Assembly (NCBI RefSeq): GCF_000830005.1
Contig: NZ_CP010407.1
Coordinates: 8,803,143-8,867,142, forward strand
Origin: Streptomyces vietnamensis
GTDB lineage: Bacteria > Actinomycetota > Actinomycetes > Streptomycetales > Streptomycetaceae
Reading direction: 5' to 3'
Length of the DNA: 64,000 bases
Of the stretch, positions 20,505 to 30,185 are shown in pieces; within the stretch, counting starts at the first letter, position 1, and each line of letters starts with the position of its first letter. The translations under genes were made by a program, and so were the position numbers. The notes under the pieces were generated by a model. The model made no database searches. It had not been told where the DNA came from and saw nothing but the letters and a program-made list of their open reading frames with translations.

Positions 20505-20635
20505 TCCTCATCGCGCACGCCGCACACCGGGCAGTCCCATTCGTCGAGACAGTCGATCACGACAGGGTGATTGCAGAAGACGCACGGACGCATGCCCTCA
20601 TCGACCGACTCCTCCACACACGCTTCATCGTTCAT
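20474..20635 (-). CDS. Small zinc-ribbon protein
   Basis: A 53-aa acidic protein beginning MNDEACVEESVDEGM. Two CxxC pairs (CVFCNHP and CPVCGVRDED) form a plausible zinc ribbon. Its last ten codons overlap the IS110 tail on the other strand, so its C terminus may have been replaced by IS sequence. It is short and could be spurious. Confidence 0.45.
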   Translation of the reverse strand: MNDEACVEESVDEGMRPCVFCNHPVVIDCLDEWDCPVCGVRDEDQAEAAGRDS

Positions 20636-21174
20636 GGCAGGCAGAGTGCCAGACGGCCTCCCGCCCGGCACCCACCACCTTGACCAAACACATAGGGGCC
20701 CCGGGCTCCCCAGGGATACGCCGACCTTCGGTGTGCTTGAGGTCGCCCACCAGGCGGCCTCGACCGCGACGTCCCGCACGGCCTCCTCATCCCGCCGGTG
20801 ATGTCCAGGACGACGCGATCGCCCATCCGGCTACCGTTCCGCCATGCCTGCCTTGCTCTGGTGGAGGCGAAACGGAAGACACCCTGCCTTCCGCCCGTTC
20901 GTCATCTCGCGGAGCACCTTCGGCCCCTGGAGTAGCCCGAGGCTCCCGCTTCCGAACCGGCATGAGAGCCGGACTTGGGGGCGGCCAATCCAGCCGTCGC
21001 ACGGCCTCTCAGTTCGCCTGCGGATCGGCCGCCAATCGATCCGCTCCGTCCTCACTCCCGGTCTCCCATCGTCGTCGGCTGTGACCTACGGCCCGCTGGA
21101 CGGAAACTCGGAGGTGCCCCCGGCGGCTCGTCTGACAGACTCGCGGTGATACGCGAGGGGTTCCAGGGGTGGGG
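20636..21174. other. No confident gene
   Basis: Overlapping short ORFs show no recognisable motifs. The right end supplies the upstream region of the operon that starts at 21175. Confidence 0.4.
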
Positions 21175-21768
21175 ATGAACGAGGCCGACGACGTCTTCGA
21201 GACGCATGTGACAGTGCGGTGCCGGAGCGAGGGGGAGCTGACCCGCCTCGGCGCCTGGGCGGCGGATCGGGACCTGAAGGTCACCACCATCATCCTCGCG
21301 CGTGGCCGCACGCCGGTCCAGCCGATGCTGACCCTGCGCGGCCGCGCAGGTCATCCGGCGGTGGTGTCCGGGCTGCGGGAGGCCGGTTTCGAGCCGGCTC
21401 GGGTCAAGGTGGAAACGGTGCCGTGGAGCGCGGAGCCCGCGGGCCCTGGCGGGGGTTACTACGAGCACCACGTCAAGCTGGCGCTGCCCGCCGCGTACGA
21501 CCGGGCGGCGCTTGAGGACCTCGTCATGCCCCACGGCGCGCACGTGTCGTGGAACGCCCGCCGAGTGTTGCCGGGGCTGGGAGGGCGGCACGAGCGTTTC
21601 GTGACCCAGCGTCACCCAGGCCCCCCGGACGCGGCGGGGCGCGCCTGCGACGCGCTCGTCGGCGCATTGATCGCCGCCGGACACGAGCCGGTGGCGGAGG
21701 AGCGGGAATTCGTGGTCTCCGACAGCGATCTGTCGTGGGATGAGGGTTGGCTGGAGGAGACCGTATGA
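21175..21768 (+). CDS. Hypothetical protein coupled to AbiEii-like gene
   Basis: A 197-aa protein starting MNEADDVFETHVTVRCRSEG. It has two similar-looking halves, including YYEHHVKLALPAAYDRAALE and ARRVLPGLGGRHERFVTQRH. I do not recognise the family. The ATG at 21175 is used; a GTG two codons earlier is possible. Its stop overlaps the next start (ATGA at 21765-21768), so the two proteins are translationally coupled and probably work together. Confidence 0.65.
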   Translation: MNEADDVFETHVTVRCRSEGELTRLGAWAADRDLKVTTIILARGRTPVQPMLTLRGRAGHPAVVSGLREAGFEPARVKVETVPWSAEPAGPGGGYYEHHVKLALPAAYDRAALEDLVMPHGAHVSWNARRVLPGLGGRHERFVTQRHPGPPDAAGRACDALVGALIAAGHEPVAEEREFVVSDSDLSWDEGWLEETV

Positions 21769-22754
21769 ACGAGAAGCAGTGGACGCCGTCGATCCCTGAC
21801 GGGCCCGACAGCGTCACCGAGCCCATCGCCGACCGTGTGTGCCGCAGGACCGAGGTTCCGCAGACCCTGACCGCGGGAGTCGGCGACGTGGCCGCGCCGC
21901 ACCGCATCTTCGACCCCGCCCTCAAGCACTTCGACGAGGCGTTCCGGCCCGCCGACGGGGTCGTCGAGGACCCAGAGCTGCGGGCCCGCTGGCAGACGGC
22001 CCGGCGCGCGGCGCTGGAGCTCGTCCTCGCGGCCGTCGCCGGGTCGCCGTGGGCCGGCTCCCTCGTGCTGCGCGGCAGCATGCTGATGGGGGCCTGGTTC
22101 GGCGACGCCGCCCGCGCCCCGAAGGACATCGACTTCGTCGTCGTCCCCGAGACCTGGCGCATCGAGGAGGCCCGGACCCGGACGATGCTCGACGGGATCG
22201 CCGCGGCGGCCGAGCGCCTCGCCGAGGATCGTGGGACGGACCTGTCGATCTCGGCGGCCGGAGCCGTGTCCGAGTACATCTGGACCTACGAACGGGTACC
22301 TGGTCACCGTCTGGTCCTGCCGTGGACCGTCCCCGGGCTTCCCGGCGGCCAGGTCCAGCTCGACTTCGTCTTCAATGAGCGCCTCCCGACCCCTCCCCGC
22401 CCCGCCGAGGTCGCGGGGGTCCGCCTGCTGGCCGCGGACAGGGAATCGTCCTTGGCCTGGAAGCTCATGTGGCTGAGCTGCGACATGTATCCGCAGGCCA
22501 AGGACCTGTACGACGCGGTCCTCCTCGCCGAGAGCTGCACCCTGCCCCTGTCCCTCCTGGAGACGGTGCTGCGCGAGGCGGACGAGTGGCCGGGCCGTCC
22601 GGACGAGCCCCTGAACCTGGCAATGTTCGAGAGCGCCGTCCGCGAGGTCGACTGGATGGGCTTCGACGACGCCCACCCGGACACCGAGGCCGCCCGGCGT
22701 GACCTCGGCGCCCGTCTACTGGCCGCCCTTGCTCCGGCAATGAGGACGGCCTAG
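21765..22754 (+). CDS. AbiEii/AbiGii-like nucleotidyltransferase
   Basis: A 329-aa protein with the nucleotidyltransferase core: LVLRGSMLMGAWFGDA (Gly-Ser near 104-105) and PKDIDFVVVP, where D121 and D123 are the expected metal ligands. A later LAWKLMWL may give the conserved Lys. Family members include the toxin half of phage-abortive or toxin-antitoxin pairs. Here the partner is the overlapping upstream gene, which does not look like the AbiEi antitoxin, so a toxin role is inference only. Confidence 0.65.
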   Translation: MNEKQWTPSIPDGPDSVTEPIADRVCRRTEVPQTLTAGVGDVAAPHRIFDPALKHFDEAFRPADGVVEDPELRARWQTARRAALELVLAAVAGSPWAGSLVLRGSMLMGAWFGDAARAPKDIDFVVVPETWRIEEARTRTMLDGIAAAAERLAEDRGTDLSISAAGAVSEYIWTYERVPGHRLVLPWTVPGLPGGQVQLDFVFNERLPTPPRPAEVAGVRLLAADRESSLAWKLMWLSCDMYPQAKDLYDAVLLAESCTLPLSLLETVLREADEWPGRPDEPLNLAMFESAVREVDWMGFDDAHPDTEAARRDLGARLLAALAPAMRTA

Positions 22755-23818
22755 GTGTATTGACCCGCAGGGTTGTTGACTCGACTGATGGGCGGCTGAC
22801 CACCGAGTGCGGTATGGCCGCGGTGATGGTTGTAGGTGTGGATGAATTCCGCCAAGGCGTCGGTGCGTTCGGCATTGCTGGAGTACGGGCGTACGTAGGC
22901 CCATTCGTCGAGCAGGGTGCGGTTCAGGCGCTCCACCTTGCCGTTCGTTTGCGGGCGGTAGGGGCGGGTGCGTTTGTGGATGATGCCGGCGTCGCTCAAG
23001 ATCTGCGCGAACAGCCTGGACCTGTAGCAGGAGCCATTGTCGGTGATGACTCGCTCGACGTTGATGCCGTACCCGGCGAAGAAGGCGTTGGCGCGCCCCC
23101 GAAAGCCGCGGCGGTCTCCTGGCGTCGTCGGTCAGGACCTCGCTGTAGGCGAGCCGGGAGTGGTCGTCGACGGCCATGTGGACGAAGCTGTAACCGATCA
23201 CAGGACTGCCCCCCTTGCGGACCTCGGTTGTGGCTTGCCGGTTGCCGGCGGCCTGCTGGCGGGGCATGATCCGATGCCCGCCGCCATCGGGGATGTTGTC
23301 GAGCTTTCTTGATGTCGACGTGGACCAGTTCACCCGGGTGTGACCGCCCATAGCGGCGGATGACCTGGCCGGTGGGTCGGTCCAGCCAGCGCAGACGGTT
23401 CAGGTTGTTGCGGGTCAGGACTCGGTGGACGGTCGAGGTGGGCAGTCCCAGAATCGGGCCGATCCTCGCTGGGCCGAGTTTCCGGTCACGCCGCAGCTCG
23501 CAGATGCGGGTCTCGGTATCGGCGAGGAATCGTCCGTGGCCGACTGGAGCGGTTGTGCAGGCCAGCGTCGCCTTCGGCTTTCCAGCGGCGGACCCACTTG
23601 TGGGCTGTAGCGCGGGAGATGCCCATCTCGTCGGCCACGTGGGCGACGGGTCTGTCGGCTCGGACTCGGTCGATGAGGAGCCGTCTGCCGTGGGCGGTCA
23701 GCCGGGCGTTGGGGTGGGACAAGAAGACCTCTGCGGTGATGTATGGGCTGGGCGCCGCCGCCGACCTCGGCCAAGCCCCGTCTGACCCCGCCTCGGGAGC
23801 CTCGTGAGGGCTGCACAC
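22751..23818 (-). pseudogene. IS481-family transposase, frameshifted
   Basis: Reads from the N terminus near 23740: LSHPNARLTAHGRRLLIDRV and ISRATAHKWVRRWKAEGD. A shifted frame follows with YSFVHMAVDDHSRLAYSEVL, and another shift gives RPYRPQTNGKVERLNRTLLD and NHHRGHTALGGQPP, ending at 22751. The DDE residues survive in separate frames, and at least two frameshifts kill it. Confidence 0.8.
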
Positions 23819-23926
23819 GAGACGCGTGAAACCGGGATGTTTGCGTCGCTGCTGTAGCGGCGGTGGAGACTTGCGCCGTTGTGCGTCACCCTCGGGCCGT
23901 TCAGGCGGCCCGAGGGTGCCATGGGT

Positions 23927-24832
23927 TCAGTTCACGTGCTTGTCGAACCACTCGACCAGCCGTTCGGGGTGCTCGGAGAAGTAGTTGTAGCCGTCCCAGC
24001 GCCGGGTGCTGCCCTCGATCCAGAACAGCTTCTTGTCGCCGACGGGGACGGCATCGAAGATCGCCTGCACGTCGGAGGGCTTGGTCAGTGCGTCGTCATG
24101 CACCTGGGTGATGAAGGTGGGCACCTGGCAGTTCTTGGCGTACTCGATCGGCGACACCTCGTCGATGGTGAAGCTGAGGTTCAGTTCCACCTCCCGGTCC
24201 ACGGCCTCGAACTGGTCCGCGATCCCCATCGCCTCAAGGTTGCGCTCGACCATCGCGCGCATCGAGATCGGCTGGATGGCGACCAGGGCGTGCACGTCCG
24301 CGAAGAGCTCCGGATGCCGGGTCATCGCCATGAACGTGGCGTTGGCGCCCATGCAGCGGCTGAGCAGGCCCACCTTCATGGTGGCCGCGTCGGGGCGGGA
24401 TCTGGCGTACCGCAGTGAGCCGGCCACGTCGCGGGACTCGAACTGGCCCCAGGTGAAGATGAAGCCATTGGCGTCGCCGCTCTGGCCGTGGTTGCGTGCG
24501 TCGTAGGTCAGCACGTTGTAACCGGCTTCATGCAGGTGCTGGTACTCCCGCATGTAGTTGACCTCGATGGTGTTGCCGGGGACGAACTGCCACGGGGGCA
24601 GGTGCGAGGGGAAGCCGTAGCGGTTCATGGGCATCGGGTGGTTGGCGATGATCAGCTTGTCCGAGCCCGGGCAGGGGATCCACCACGCTTCCAGCGGGGT
24701 GCCATCCAGGGATGGGAACGTGACGTCCTCGTATGCCATCCCGTACTCGTCCGGCGTGTGCAGGATCGGCGCACGCACCGGGCTGCTGAGGCCCTTCGCC
24801 AGCCCCTTGACCATCTCCGAAATATCCGCCAT
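23927..24832 (-). CDS. Alpha/beta hydrolase with Cys nucleophile motif
   Basis: A 301-aa soluble protein starting MADISEMVKGLAKGL. The nucleophile elbow reads LLSRCMGANATF, so cysteine sits where most alpha/beta hydrolases have serine, as in dienelactone-hydrolase-like groups. NLTYDARNHGQS-like sequence (VLTYDARNHGQSGD) and a C-terminal ERLVEWFDKH complete the fold. It is divergent from the XRE regulator at 24998, which likely controls it. Confidence 0.75.
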   Translation of the reverse strand: MADISEMVKGLAKGLSSPVRAPILHTPDEYGMAYEDVTFPSLDGTPLEAWWIPCPGSDKLIIANHPMPMNRYGFPSHLPPWQFVPGNTIEVNYMREYQHLHEAGYNVLTYDARNHGQSGDANGFIFTWGQFESRDVAGSLRYARSRPDAATMKVGLLSRCMGANATFMAMTRHPELFADVHALVAIQPISMRAMVERNLEAMGIADQFEAVDREVELNLSFTIDEVSPIEYAKNCQVPTFITQVHDDALTKPSDVQAIFDAVPVGDKKLFWIEGSTRRWDGYNYFSEHPERLVEWFDKHVN

Positions 24833-24997
24833 GACAGTATCTCTTTCTCTTTCTGTTTCGTGGTGAGATCGTCTGGTATTTCCTTCGGTCATAAGAACGT
24901 AACTTTCGGGCTGGGGAGAAGCCACTGATGAAAGGTGTACTGGCAGGGCACCCCTCATTCCGGGATGGCTCCGAGATGTCGCCCTAACCTGGAAACC

Positions 24998-25924
24998 GTG
25001 GACAATGCAGCCGAGACCCGGGAGTTTCTGACCTCCCGCCGCGCCAGGATCAGCCCGCAGCAGGCGGGGTTGCCCGCCCATGGCCCCCGTCGGGTACCGG
25101 GACTGCGGCGCGCCGAGGTCGCGCAGCTCGCCGGGGTCAGCGTCGAGTATTACTCGCGGCTGGAGCGCGGTGACCTGTCCGGAGTGTCGGACCAGGTCCT
25201 TGACGCCCTCGCTCGGGCGCTGCGGCTGAGTGAGGACGACCGCACCCATCTGGAGGATCTTGCCCGCGCCGCCGGTCCGGGACGTCGACGCCGACGCCGG
25301 GCGGCCGCCGCCTCGGTGCGGCCGAACCTGCAGCGTCTCCTGGACTCCATGGCCTGTCCGGCGTTCGTCCTGAACGGCCGTGGTGACGTCCTGGCCGCCA
25401 ACAGCCTCGGCCGTGCCCTGTACGCCCCCATGATCGAAGCTGCCGGGGGAGCCACCCCCAACCATGGCCGGTTCATATTCCTGGACCCCCGCTCCCGCCA
25501 GTTCTGGGGCGACTGGGAAAGCGCCGCCGACAACCTGGTCGCTCTCCTGCACGCCCAGGCCGGCCGCGCCCCCTACGACAAGGACCTCACCGACCTCATT
25601 GGTGAGCTGTCCACCCGCAGTGACGATTTCCGTACCCGCTGGGCCGGCCACGACGTCCGCCAGTACCACCAGGGCGCCAAAGCCATCCACCACCCCGTGG
25701 TCGGCACCCTTCACCTCGCCTACGAATCCCTCGACCTGCCCGCCGACGGCCTCATCCTGTTCGCCTACGGCGCCGAGCCGGGCAGCGACTCCGAAGACGC
25801 GCTGCGCATCCTGGCCAGCTGGGCCGCCGACCACGTCCCCGAGCCAGCCGAGCGCTCCCCCGGCAGGACGAGCAACGTTCGGCGGCCCGGTGTTCGGCAA
25901 GACGCCCCCCGCACCGACGACTAA
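24998..25924 (+). CDS. XRE-type regulator with MmyB-like ligand domain
   Basis: A 308-aa DNA-binding protein. The HTH is RRVPGLRRAEVAQLAGVS followed by VEYYSRLERGDLSG (about residues 25-70). It is followed by the MmyB-like domain: PAFVLNGRGDVLAANSLGRA and IHHPVVGTLHLAYESLDLPA. The GTG at 24998 is preferred over an ATG at 24965. It is divergent from the hydrolase and upstream of the isochorismatase remnant, the usual arrangement of a local repressor beside its target enzymes. Confidence 0.8.
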   Translation: MDNAAETREFLTSRRARISPQQAGLPAHGPRRVPGLRRAEVAQLAGVSVEYYSRLERGDLSGVSDQVLDALARALRLSEDDRTHLEDLARAAGPGRRRRRRAAAASVRPNLQRLLDSMACPAFVLNGRGDVLAANSLGRALYAPMIEAAGGATPNHGRFIFLDPRSRQFWGDWESAADNLVALLHAQAGRAPYDKDLTDLIGELSTRSDDFRTRWAGHDVRQYHQGAKAIHHPVVGTLHLAYESLDLPADGLILFAYGAEPGSDSEDALRILASWAADHVPEPAERSPGRTSNVRRPGVRQDAPRTDD

Positions 25925-25972
25925 CCGGAACCGTGAAGGCAGCACAGCGACCATCAGGAGAGGACGGGAACG

Positions 25973-26545
25973 ATGCACAGCAAGGTGTTCACCGCGGACA
26001 ACGCAGCGATGCTGCTGATCGACCACCAGACCGGCACTGTGTCCTGGACGCACTCGCACGACGTCGAGGATGTGAAGAAGAGCGCTCTCAACCTGGCCGA
26101 GATCGCCACCGCCGTCGGCATGCCGCTGGTACTGACCTCCAGCCAGGAGGACCGCAGGCAGGGGCCGCTGGTACCGGAACTCGAAGAGATCGCACCAAAG
26201 GCATTTGCCGACCGGATCAAGCGCACCGGAATCGTCAACGCGATGCACGACGAGAACTTCAACGAGGCGGTCTAGAAAACCGGCCGACGCAAGCTCGTGG
26301 TCGCCGGCATCACGACCGAGGTCTGCGTCGTGTTCCCGGTCCTCCAAATGCTCGACGAGGGGGTACGAAGTGCAGGTGGTCACCGACGCGTCGGCATCCT
26401 TCACCAAGATCGGCGACGACGCCGCGCTACGTCGCATAGAGCAGGCCGGCGCCGTGATCACCTCGACGGCACAGATCATCTCCGAACTGGCGGTCGACTG
26501 GACATCCCCGAGGGGCCAGGGGCTGGCCGCCCTGATGGGGCTCTG
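25973..26545 (+). pseudogene. Isochorismatase-family hydrolase, broken
   Basis: Starts MHSKVFTADNAAMLLIDHQT with the conserved Asp in LIDHQ. A TAG at 26273-26275 replaces the Glu expected in EAVEKTGRRK. The frame then gives LVVAGITTEVCVVFPVLQML with the catalytic Cys, and an extra base in a G run near 26360 shifts it before VQVVTDASASFTKIGDDAA. It therefore carries two independent lesions and is recently inactivated. Confidence 0.8.
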
Positions 26546-26791
26546 ACCTCCGCCTGTCTGCGACCTCTACTCCCAGCCTCCGCCCGGCGACACCCTCCCA
26601 CACCGCGACAGTGACAGGCTCTTCGCCGAAGGGAACCCAACCTACGCGCTTGGTTGGATCGAGATCACTGTCAACAACGCTCGTGGTCAATACAAGGTGT
26701 GATGTCTCATGAGGTTGGTTCCTCCGTGCTGACGCGCGCGTCAATCGACGCACGCGGGCCGTTGCCTCCCGAGGATCCTCACCCGGGCGGG

Positions 26792-27034
26792 CTTACGGCA
26801 GCGCCGCCCGCACCTCGGGGTCGGACCAGGCGTCGGGGAGCGGGTTGCCCCGGCAGCTGGGCGGCTCCGACGACCATGAGGAGCGCCAGGCACAGCGTGC
26901 TGCACAGGGCCAGGACGGCGGCGACCGCGGTCAGCATCCGGGTCGCCGTGCGCGGGTGCAGACGGTGCGTGGCGAGCCTCGCGACCGGCCAGGCGGTCAG
27001 CGGAAGCACCAGCGGAAGGAAGACGAAGACCCCG
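26792..27034 (-). pseudogene. M56-type peptidase N-terminal remnant
   Basis: Directly downstream of the BlaI-like gene, the minus strand reads GVFVFLPLVLPLTAWPVARL and MLTAVAAVLALCSTLCLALL, two membrane segments typical of BlaR1/M56 peptidases. It has no start codon, shifts frame near 26835 and stops soon after. The zinc-peptidase part is gone. Confidence 0.6.
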
Positions 27035-27039
27035 TGGCG

Positions 27040-27417
27040 TCAGTCCTCCCTCTCCTCCTCGGCCTGCGCCAGCAGCTCCCGCATCAGCTGCTCCTCCTCC
27101 GACGACAGTCCCGTGACGAAGCGCGTGAGAACCGCCTCACGGTCGGACTCGCCGTCCAGGACCCGGCGCATCCGCAGCGCCGCGAGCCCCGCCTCGTCCG
27201 CGACCGCCGTCCACTCGAACGACCGGCCCGCGCGCTTGCGCGACACGGCGCCCTTCGCGTGCAGGCGGGTCAGGATGGTGATGACGGTGGTGTGCGCGAG
27301 GTCGCCGCCGAGCAGCTCCCGCACCATACCCGCGGTGACGGGCCCGCTGGCCGCCCGCAGCGCGGCCAGCACCTGGGCCTCCAACTCGCCCTGCCCACGC
27401 CGCCGCGACGTACCCAC
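27040..27417 (-). CDS. BlaI/MecI/CopY-type repressor
   Basis: A 125-aa winged-helix protein starting at GTG 27417 (MGTSRRRGQGELEAQVLAAL). ELLGGDLAHTTVITILTRLH is the recognition region and AVSRKRAGRSFEW the wing. Family members repress a promoter they share with an M56 peptidase that cleaves them. Here the peptidase is a remnant, so the repressor may be constitutive or orphaned. Confidence 0.8.
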   Translation of the reverse strand: MGTSRRRGQGELEAQVLAALRAASGPVTAGMVRELLGGDLAHTTVITILTRLHAKGAVSRKRAGRSFEWTAVADEAGLAALRMRRVLDGESDREAVLTRFVTGLSSEEEQLMRELLAQAEEERED

Positions 27418-27557
27418 TATCCTGCCAACCTCCACCTCACCACTCCCTGAAACCGGCCGCCCACCGTACTGACGTAACACGGCCGCTGGGGTGGACGTGC
27501 CCGCGCGTCGAGGCGTCGCGCGGCATCGTGCGCGCCGCTGTGGGGGATCCTGGGACG

Positions 27558-28658
27558 GTGATCCGTTCCGGCTGGTCCGCTCCGCGCTGTCTGCATGTGC
27601 TTCTGCTGCTTTTCTGCCTCCTTCTGCCCTCGGTGGGGGAAGCTGCGGCTGCTGAGGACACCCCGACGGACTGCCGAGCCGACCAGCTCAAGACGGCCAA
27701 GGTCACGGCGCTGGCCGAGTTCGAGCACCGTGGCAACGACTTCAGCATGGTCACGAGCACCATGGACATCAGCGTGCCCGCTGGCTGGACGCACGCCTCC
27801 GACCTCCTCCTGGACGCCCATTCACCGGCCTATCGGTCAGCTCTGGCGTGCCTGGTGGGCAAGCCCACGGATGAGTGGAACGACTTCCGTGATTACGAGT
27901 GGCGGTTCAAGCCGGTGACCGTAAAGGCCGACGGCCAGCGGGTCAAGGTTCACTATGAGGCTTCCACGTGGGTCCAATTCAGCTCCTCCGACGCTGTCGG
28001 CCCCTGGGTTCTGACCGTCTCGAAGGAAAACTGGCGCATCGCGTTGCGCCCTTCCGCTGCTTTGAAGGGCGCCGACTGGGACAGGGTTCAGGTCGATCTG
28101 GGCGGGCGGGGCGCCCTGACGGCCAGCCCTCGGCCGGCTTTCGGCGAGGGCGGAACGAGACTGAGCTGGCAGCGCAAAGAGCCGGACCAGAATCCCACGG
28201 TCACTTTCCGCCCACCTACGGTGCAGCATTGGGATTTCATCACGACCACCACGGAGGAACCCTGGCAGGTTTGGGAGACGTGGGGCATCTACAGCGCCTC
28301 GGCAGCGTTCTGGTACGTCGCCTCAGGTGCGTTGTTGCTCGTCGCGGGTCGACGATTGAGGCGCAGTCTGGCCGGTCCGACGACAGCTGCGGAGTCGAGC
28401 GCACTGCGCTATCTGCGGTGGTGGGCGATCCTCCTGATGTTCCTGGGTGTGCTCGTCTATCTCAATGACAACCTCTACCGGTGGTTCCAGAAGTTGGGGG
28501 GCTGGTACCACGATTACGAACCGACTGTCGCGGTCTTCGTTTTGGCTTTCCTCGGACGAGCAATCGTCAATACCTGTGGATCGGTGGCTTCTCAGTTTCG
28601 GGATGACCGGAGCCGGGTGAGTCCGTCGACGGCTGCAAGTTCCGTGCTCAGGGGCTGA
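27558..28658 (+). CDS. Membrane protein with 3' end replaced by IS256
   Basis: A hypothetical protein with an N-terminal hydrophobic signal (CLHVLLLLFCLLLPSVGEAA), a beta-rich extracytoplasmic part and three membrane segments (AFWYVASGALLLVAG, WWAILLMFLGVLVYL, VAVFVLAFLGRA). From 28558 onward the reading frame runs into the end of the IS256-type element, so the last 33 or so residues are IS-encoded and the original C terminus is lost. A GTG at 27528 is an alternative start. Confidence 0.6.
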   Translation: MIRSGWSAPRCLHVLLLLFCLLLPSVGEAAAAEDTPTDCRADQLKTAKVTALAEFEHRGNDFSMVTSTMDISVPAGWTHASDLLLDAHSPAYRSALACLVGKPTDEWNDFRDYEWRFKPVTVKADGQRVKVHYEASTWVQFSSSDAVGPWVLTVSKENWRIALRPSAALKGADWDRVQVDLGGRGALTASPRPAFGEGGTRLSWQRKEPDQNPTVTFRPPTVQHWDFITTTTEEPWQVWETWGIYSASAAFWYVASGALLLVAGRRLRRSLAGPTTAAESSALRYLRWWAILLMFLGVLVYLNDNLYRWFQKLGGWYHDYEPTVAVFVLAFLGRAIVNTCGSVASQFRDDRSRVSPSTAASSVLRG

Positions 28659-28918
28659 GCCTCGGCCGGTGCGGTGACGATGAGGAGGACGGACACGTCG
28701 GGGTGGTCGTCCTCAAGAAGGTCGTCTTCGCCGTCGTCTCCGGGAACGGTGTTGGGCTGGACCTTGATGCGGGTCGTGTCGGCGAGTGTGGCGAGGAAAT
28801 AGAGGCCGAAGTAGTCGCTGTCGCGCTCGGCGAAGGTCGCTGGCAGTCGTTCGGTGAGGAGGTCGGCCAGCTGCTGGGCCGTGTGGGTGTTCGTGCCGTA
28901 GGTGTCGGTGACGGTCAT
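28592..28918 (-). CDS. IS256 passenger protein, copy 1
   Basis: A 108-aa acidic protein starting MTVTDTYGTNTHTAQQLADL, downstream of the transposase inside the element's repeats. It contains DYFGLYFLATLADTTRIKVQ and a DGEDDLLEDDHPD stretch. I do not recognise it. An identical copy occurs at 33833-34159 with the partial second element, so it belongs to the IS. Confidence 0.7.
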   Translation of the reverse strand: MTVTDTYGTNTHTAQQLADLLTERLPATFAERDSDYFGLYFLATLADTTRIKVQPNTVPGDDGEDDLLEDDHPDVSVLLIVTAPAEAQPLSTELAAVDGLTRLRSSRN

Positions 28919-28931
28919 CGTGAGATTCTCC

Positions 28932-30185
28932 TCAGGCTGCGTGGTTCTCGGTGCGTTCGACCAGGTGGCCGTTTTCGAAGCGGGCGCCGGCGCGGACGAG
29001 CGGGACCAGGTGGGCGCCGGTGATCGCCCGCCAGCGGGACTGGGCGGACTCGACGAGCTTGAACACCATCGCGAGGGCCGCGGCCGGGCTGCCCGCGCCT
29101 CGGGTGACCTTCGTGCGGAGCTTGACCGTGGAGAACGTCGACTCGATCGGATTCGTGGTCCGCAGGTGGATCCAGTGCTCGGCCGGGAAGTCGTAGAACG
29201 CCAGCAGCTCGTCCCGGTCGTCGGTGATCTTTGCGGCCGCCTTCGGCCACTTCGTGCCGTAGGCGCGGGCGAATGCCTCGATCGCCTTCTCGGCGTGGGT
29301 CCGGTCCTCGGCGTTGTAGATCTCCTGCATGGCCTTCGTGGCCCCGGGCTGTGCGGACTTGGGCAGGCAGTTCGCTACGTTGCGGGCCTTGTGGACCCAG
29401 CAGCGCTGGTGGCGGGCGGCAGGGAAGACCTCGGCGAGGGCCTTCCAGAGGCCCATTGCGCCGTCACCTACGACCAGCTCGGGGTCGCGCATGCCGCGTC
29501 GGCGGCAATCACGCAGCAGCTCGGCCCACGACTCGGTCGACTCGCGCAGCCCCTCGGCCAGGGCGATGAGCTCTTTGGTGCCGTCCAGGCGCACGCCGAG
29601 CAGGACCAGGACGCACGAGTGCGCCTGCCCGAGCCGCACCTTCGGGTGCACGCCATCTGCCCAGACGTAGACGAAGTCGCGGTCGGACAGGTCCCGGGAC
29701 TGGAAGGCGGCGTGGTCGTCGGCCCACTGCTTGGTCAGCCGGGTGACCGTGGCCGGCGACAGGCCGGCCGCGCCGCCGAGGAAATGCTCCAGCGCGGGCA
29801 CGAAGTCCCCGGAGGACAGGCCGTGCAGGTAGAGCAGCGGCAGGACCTCGGAGACCTTCGGTGACTTGCGGCACCACGGGGGAAGGATCTTGGAGGAGAA
29901 CCGCTTCCGCTCGCCGGTCTCATCGTCGATGCGGCGGTCGTTCACCCGTGGCGCGGTGACCTCGACCGGCCCGGCCGCGGTGACGACGGTGCGGGGTCGG
30001 TGGTGGCCGTTGCGGACCACCAGGCGCCGTCCCTGCTCGTCGGTCTCGGCTGCCAACTCGGCTATGTACTGGTTGACTTCCGCTTCCAAAGCGGCGGCGA
30101 GCATTCGGCGGGCGCCTTCCCGGACGATCTCGTCGATCAGGGAGCCGGACTGTGTGGAGCCGTCGTCGGTGACTACGCTGAGCAC
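28932..30185 (-). CDS. IS256-family transposase, intact
   Basis: A 417-aa transposase from GTG 30185 (VLSVVTDDGSTQSGS). FVYVWADGVHPKVRLGQ, ELVVGDGAMGLWKALAEVF and TNPIESTFSTVKLRTKVT carry the DDE residues. KARNVANCLPKSAQP and HQRCWVHK are also typical. No frameshift is seen, so it may be active. Confidence 0.9.
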   Translation of the reverse strand: MLSVVTDDGSTQSGSLIDEIVREGARRMLAAALEAEVNQYIAELAAETDEQGRRLVVRNGHHRPRTVVTAAGPVEVTAPRVNDRRIDDETGERKRFSSKILPPWCRKSPKVSEVLPLLYLHGLSSGDFVPALEHFLGGAAGLSPATVTRLTKQWADDHAAFQSRDLSDRDFVYVWADGVHPKVRLGQAHSCVLVLLGVRLDGTKELIALAEGLRESTESWAELLRDCRRRGMRDPELVVGDGAMGLWKALAEVFPAARHQRCWVHKARNVANCLPKSAQPGATKAMQEIYNAEDRTHAEKAIEAFARAYGTKWPKAAAKITDDRDELLAFYDFPAEHWIHLRTTNPIESTFSTVKLRTKVTRGAGSPAAALAMVFKLVESAQSRWRAITGAHLVPLVRAGARFENGHLVERTENHAA

